Shown one piece after another: positions 62,307 through 64,000 of a stretch of 64,000 bases of DNA. The translations under genes and the position numbers were made by a program. Numbering within the stretch: the first letter of the stretch is position 1; each line of letters starts with the position of its first letter. The notes under the pieces were generated by a model. The model did not search any database. It was not told the origin of the DNA and worked only from the letters and a program-made list of their open reading frames with translations. Source of the stretch: Fictibacillus sp. FJAT-27399 (GTDB lineage: Bacteria > Bacillota > Bacilli > Bacillales > Fictibacillaceae); the NCBI RefSeq assembly GCF_001510655.1, contig NZ_LMVC01000004.1, positions 209,459-273,458 of the forward strand. The letters run 5' to 3'.

Positions 62307-62522
62307 TTACGCATAAATGCTGTGTGAGTCATTGCGTTCAACAGAGATTAAAGGCAGCTGCTGAAGAGGGGAAAGAGCGTTTGCTACCGCATAAAGCTGA
62401 TCAGCCGAAGCAGAGGTTTTTACGTTGGAAAAATTTTTGTTTTTGTACAGCTGCTTATCGCCATCCATCCCTGCATCAAACACCATGCGAAGCTGTGTAT
62501 CCTGGATTGCTGTGGTTGCCAT
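62307..62522 (-). CDS. DUF1659 protein
   Basis: A 71-residue protein starting at ATG 62522 (MATTAIQDTQLRMVFDAGMD), eight bases after AAAGGAGG; the codons upstream overlap the ribosome site. KNKNFSNVKTSASADQLYAVANALSPLQ is the family core. Its function is unknown. It is divergent from the sigma-factor gene and first of the DUF1659-DUF2922-YvrJ set. Confidence 0.9.
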   Translation of the reverse strand: MATTAIQDTQLRMVFDAGMDGDKQLYKNKNFSNVKTSASADQLYAVANALSPLQQLPLISVERNDSHSIYA

Positions 62523-62784
62523 GTCCATCACCTCCTTTCACCTATAAATAGCAAGTTCCGTGAAAAAAGAGGCATCTCTATAAAAAACAAATGAAAATAA
62601 CCAAACCCCTAATCATGACCTTTTGAAAACCTCCATTACCCCTCTCGAAAACATCATTTTCGCCCCTTTTACCCGTACGGTTTTGCCCTTTTGATCATAT
62701 GACAGCATGAAAACGGAGCTTTATGTTTAGATTACCGGCGGAATAAAACGTAAGGCACGTGTCTTTTTTAAAGGATGAAATAAG

Positions 62785-63291
62785 ATGAAAACCAGTTTCG
62801 AAAATCTCTCTCTTCAGTTCGATCCCTTGATTAAATCGCAAATCCAGTCCCTTGGTGTTACCGGGCGTTACGATGAGTATTACCAAGTAGGACTTATTGG
62901 TCTTTGGGAAGCATTCAAACGGTTTGACCAAAATAAAGGAGACTTTGGTCCATTTGCCTATCGAACGGTTAGAGGAAAAATGCTCGAGCAACTAAAAAAG
63001 GAAGCCAAATATAAAGCCTTTCATGTCGGGTTCAGCCTGGAGCTTACAGAAACCATACCTTTTGAAGGGGGCGTTCTTCCCCTTGAAAATGAAGTATTGG
63101 AGATGTATCTGTCAGATTTGACCCTGAACCAGCGGAAATGGGTGGTTAAAAAGATTTTTCTCCAGATGAAAGAAGCCGAAATTGCAGAGGAAGAGGGAGT
63201 GAGCATACACGCCGTAAAATCATGGAGAAAGCAAGCTCTATTGAAGCTTAGAAGCCGGGCAGAACGGCATGATATTTACCAGCGGAAATGA
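62785..63291 (+). CDS. Small sigma-70 family RNA polymerase sigma factor
   Basis: A 168-residue alternative sigma factor with region 2 (DEYYQVGLIGLWEAFKRFDQNKGDFGPFAYRTVRGKM, residues 31-68) and region 4 with a helix-turn-helix (MKEAEIAEEEGVSIHAVKSWRKQALLKLRS). No anti-sigma gene is adjacent. The size and the divergent cassette suggest it drives the DUF1659 set (inference). The ATG follows AAAGGATGAAATAAG, a weak-to-moderate site. Confidence 0.88.
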   Translation: MKTSFENLSLQFDPLIKSQIQSLGVTGRYDEYYQVGLIGLWEAFKRFDQNKGDFGPFAYRTVRGKMLEQLKKEAKYKAFHVGFSLELTETIPFEGGVLPLENEVLEMYLSDLTLNQRKWVVKKIFLQMKEAEIAEEEGVSIHAVKSWRKQALLKLRSRAERHDIYQRK

Positions 63292-63298
63292 ACGGTTT

Positions 63299-63330
63299 AC
63301 CCGCCAAAATAAGCAAAATACCCGCGAAAA
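63299..63330 (+). repeat. ACCCGC motif pair at 21-bp spacing
   Basis: ACCCGCCAAAA at 63299 and ACCCGCGAAAA at 63320 stand 21 bp apart, the same period as the two GCAAGTAA arrays but with another motif. It lies just after the sigma-factor stop. No promoter or terminator is visible up to 63380. Confidence 0.5.
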
Positions 63331-63380
63331 GAATGTTATATAAACTTTCGACATCTCAGCACTGACCAAAATATACAAAA

Positions 63381-63600
63381 AAGGGGCTGTCCAAGAAGTC
63401 TGCAAGCTTTTGATTTCCGTTCCAGGCTGCTCGCTTTCCGCAGGGCGTGCGGTGAGCCTTACCGGCGTGAACGCCTACTTTTTGGTGCAAGCACCGGAGT
63501 CCCGCATCTTCCACTTCAAATAACTTTTTATTGAAGATTTTTCAAGCCAAAAAGGGGCTGCCTGAAGGTCAATTTTCGACTTTCTGGACAGCCCCTTTCC
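63381..63600 (+). repeat. GCTCGC-core interspersed element, copy D (internally deleted)
   Basis: It starts AAGGGGCTGTCCAAGAAGTC and ends CTTTCTGGACAGCCCCTT, the same inverted ends as copy B. Between GGTGCAAGCACC and GGAGTCCCGCATCTTCC the core is shorter than in copy B. The right-hand hairpin (from 63550) faces the MFS gene on the minus strand, with CCCCTTTTTGG in that direction, and so probably terminates it. Confidence 0.8.
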
Positions 63601-64000
63601 TTATTTCTTCACTGTTCTTCGTTCCAACGCTCCGCTCCATGCAGAGAGCAGGACAGCACCGACGACCATCAGTCCGCCAACCCATGGCGTATGAATCAAG
63701 CCGATGGAATCGACGACAAGTCCGCCGACGTAGGCACCGATTGCGATCCCGACATTAAACGCTGCAATGTTGATGGCAGAAGCCACATCGACAGCAGATG
63801 GAACATATTTTTCAGCCAGTTGCACAACATATACCTGCAAGCCAGGCACATTCATAAACGCAAACAGTCCCATGATGACGATCGTTACTGTACCGGCCAC
63901 TTTTAGAGGAGCGGTAAAGAAAAGAACAAACATTACGATGGCCTGGATAACAAACATCCAAAGCAAGGCACGGATTGGATTCTTGTTTGCTGCTTTTCCT
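63601..64000 (-). CDS. MFS transporter, C-terminal part (5' end outside window)
   Basis: About 133 residues of a major-facilitator permease; the frame is open to the window edge, and the visible part begins GKAANKNPIRALLWM. Three to four helices are seen, with the segment ASAINIAAFNVGIAIGAYVGG near the middle, typical of DHA1-type drug or sugar efflux carriers (AraJ/YdhP-like), and the end AWSGALERRTVKK. The substrate is unknown. The stop codon touches repeat copy D, which supplies its terminator. Confidence 0.88.
   Translation of the reverse strand, partial: GKAANKNPIRALLWMFVIQAIVMFVLFFTAPLKVAGTVTIVIMGLFAFMNVPGLQVYVVQLAEKYVPSAVDVASAINIAAFNVGIAIGAYVGGLVVDSIGLIHTPWVGGLMVVGAVLLSAWSGALERRTVKK

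Overview
The window comes from a low-to-mid GC, endospore-forming, flagellated, aerobic member of the Bacillaceae sensu lato. The block ywzB-ywmB-murA-spoIID-spoIIQ-spoIIID-mbl-flhO-flhP-fabZ follows the order known from Bacillus subtilis. Strong AGGAGG ribosome sites, sigma-A promoters and an 11-gene nuo operon lacking nuoE, nuoF and nuoG fit relatives such as Fictibacillus, but the genus is an inference. No rRNA, tRNA, prophage, insertion-sequence transposase or CRISPR array was seen.

Layout. 1-3.3 kb: glycerol catabolism (end of glpK, then glpD behind a GlpP-type attenuator). 3.3-3.7 kb: a frameshifted DUF1722 gene. 4.0-14.4 kb: nuoABCDHIJKLMN, with an unusual Ala/Lys-rich repeat extension on NuoC. 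14.8-26.3 kb: conserved envelope, sporulation and morphogenesis block with a secreted M4 protease inserted after murA. 26.5-32 kb: small lipoprotein, asparagine synthetase (minus strand), a decayed small gene, an acidic LPKTA surface protein with its class D sortase, and a GNAT acetyltransferase. 32.1-34.4 kb (minus): a two-gene ZorA/ZorB-like ion-driven motor pair with no Zorya effector beside it. 34.6-38.4 kb: a 1247-residue secreted subtilase. 38.5-47.1 kb: a galactose locus (ROK repressor, VOC protein, galT-galK-galE, an M24-fold protein probably without metal ligands, GH42 beta-galactosidase). 47.2-57.5 kb: ABC exporter, M20 amidohydrolase with DUF3311 and a sodium:solute symporter, VOC and DCC proteins, an unlisted Spo0E-like phosphatase, a CHRD protein, a YhdT/PanF-type pantothenate transporter and an M23 peptidase. 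57.6-59.1 kb: a wrecked subtilase. 59.1-61.8 kb: nucleotidyltransferase, mannose-6-phosphate isomerase, ROK fructokinase. 61.8-63.3 kb: a YvrJ / DUF2922 / DUF1659 cassette divergent from a small sigma factor. The right edge cuts an MFS transporter.

The most unusual content is between genes. Four repeat classes recur. (1) About 50-bp tripartite palindromes with GGTGCC-A/T-GGCACC arms around a second palindrome; at least a dozen copies or remnants, concentrated at 47-61 kb, often sitting where a terminator would be, and including one compensatory base-pair change. (2) A roughly 170-bp core element in four copies; two copies have inverted ends and a built-in terminator. (3) Two six-unit arrays in which GCAAGTAA recurs every 21 bp exactly, behind the same 18-bp leader. 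(4) A 38-bp direct duplication upstream of spoIIID. None encodes a recognisable protein.
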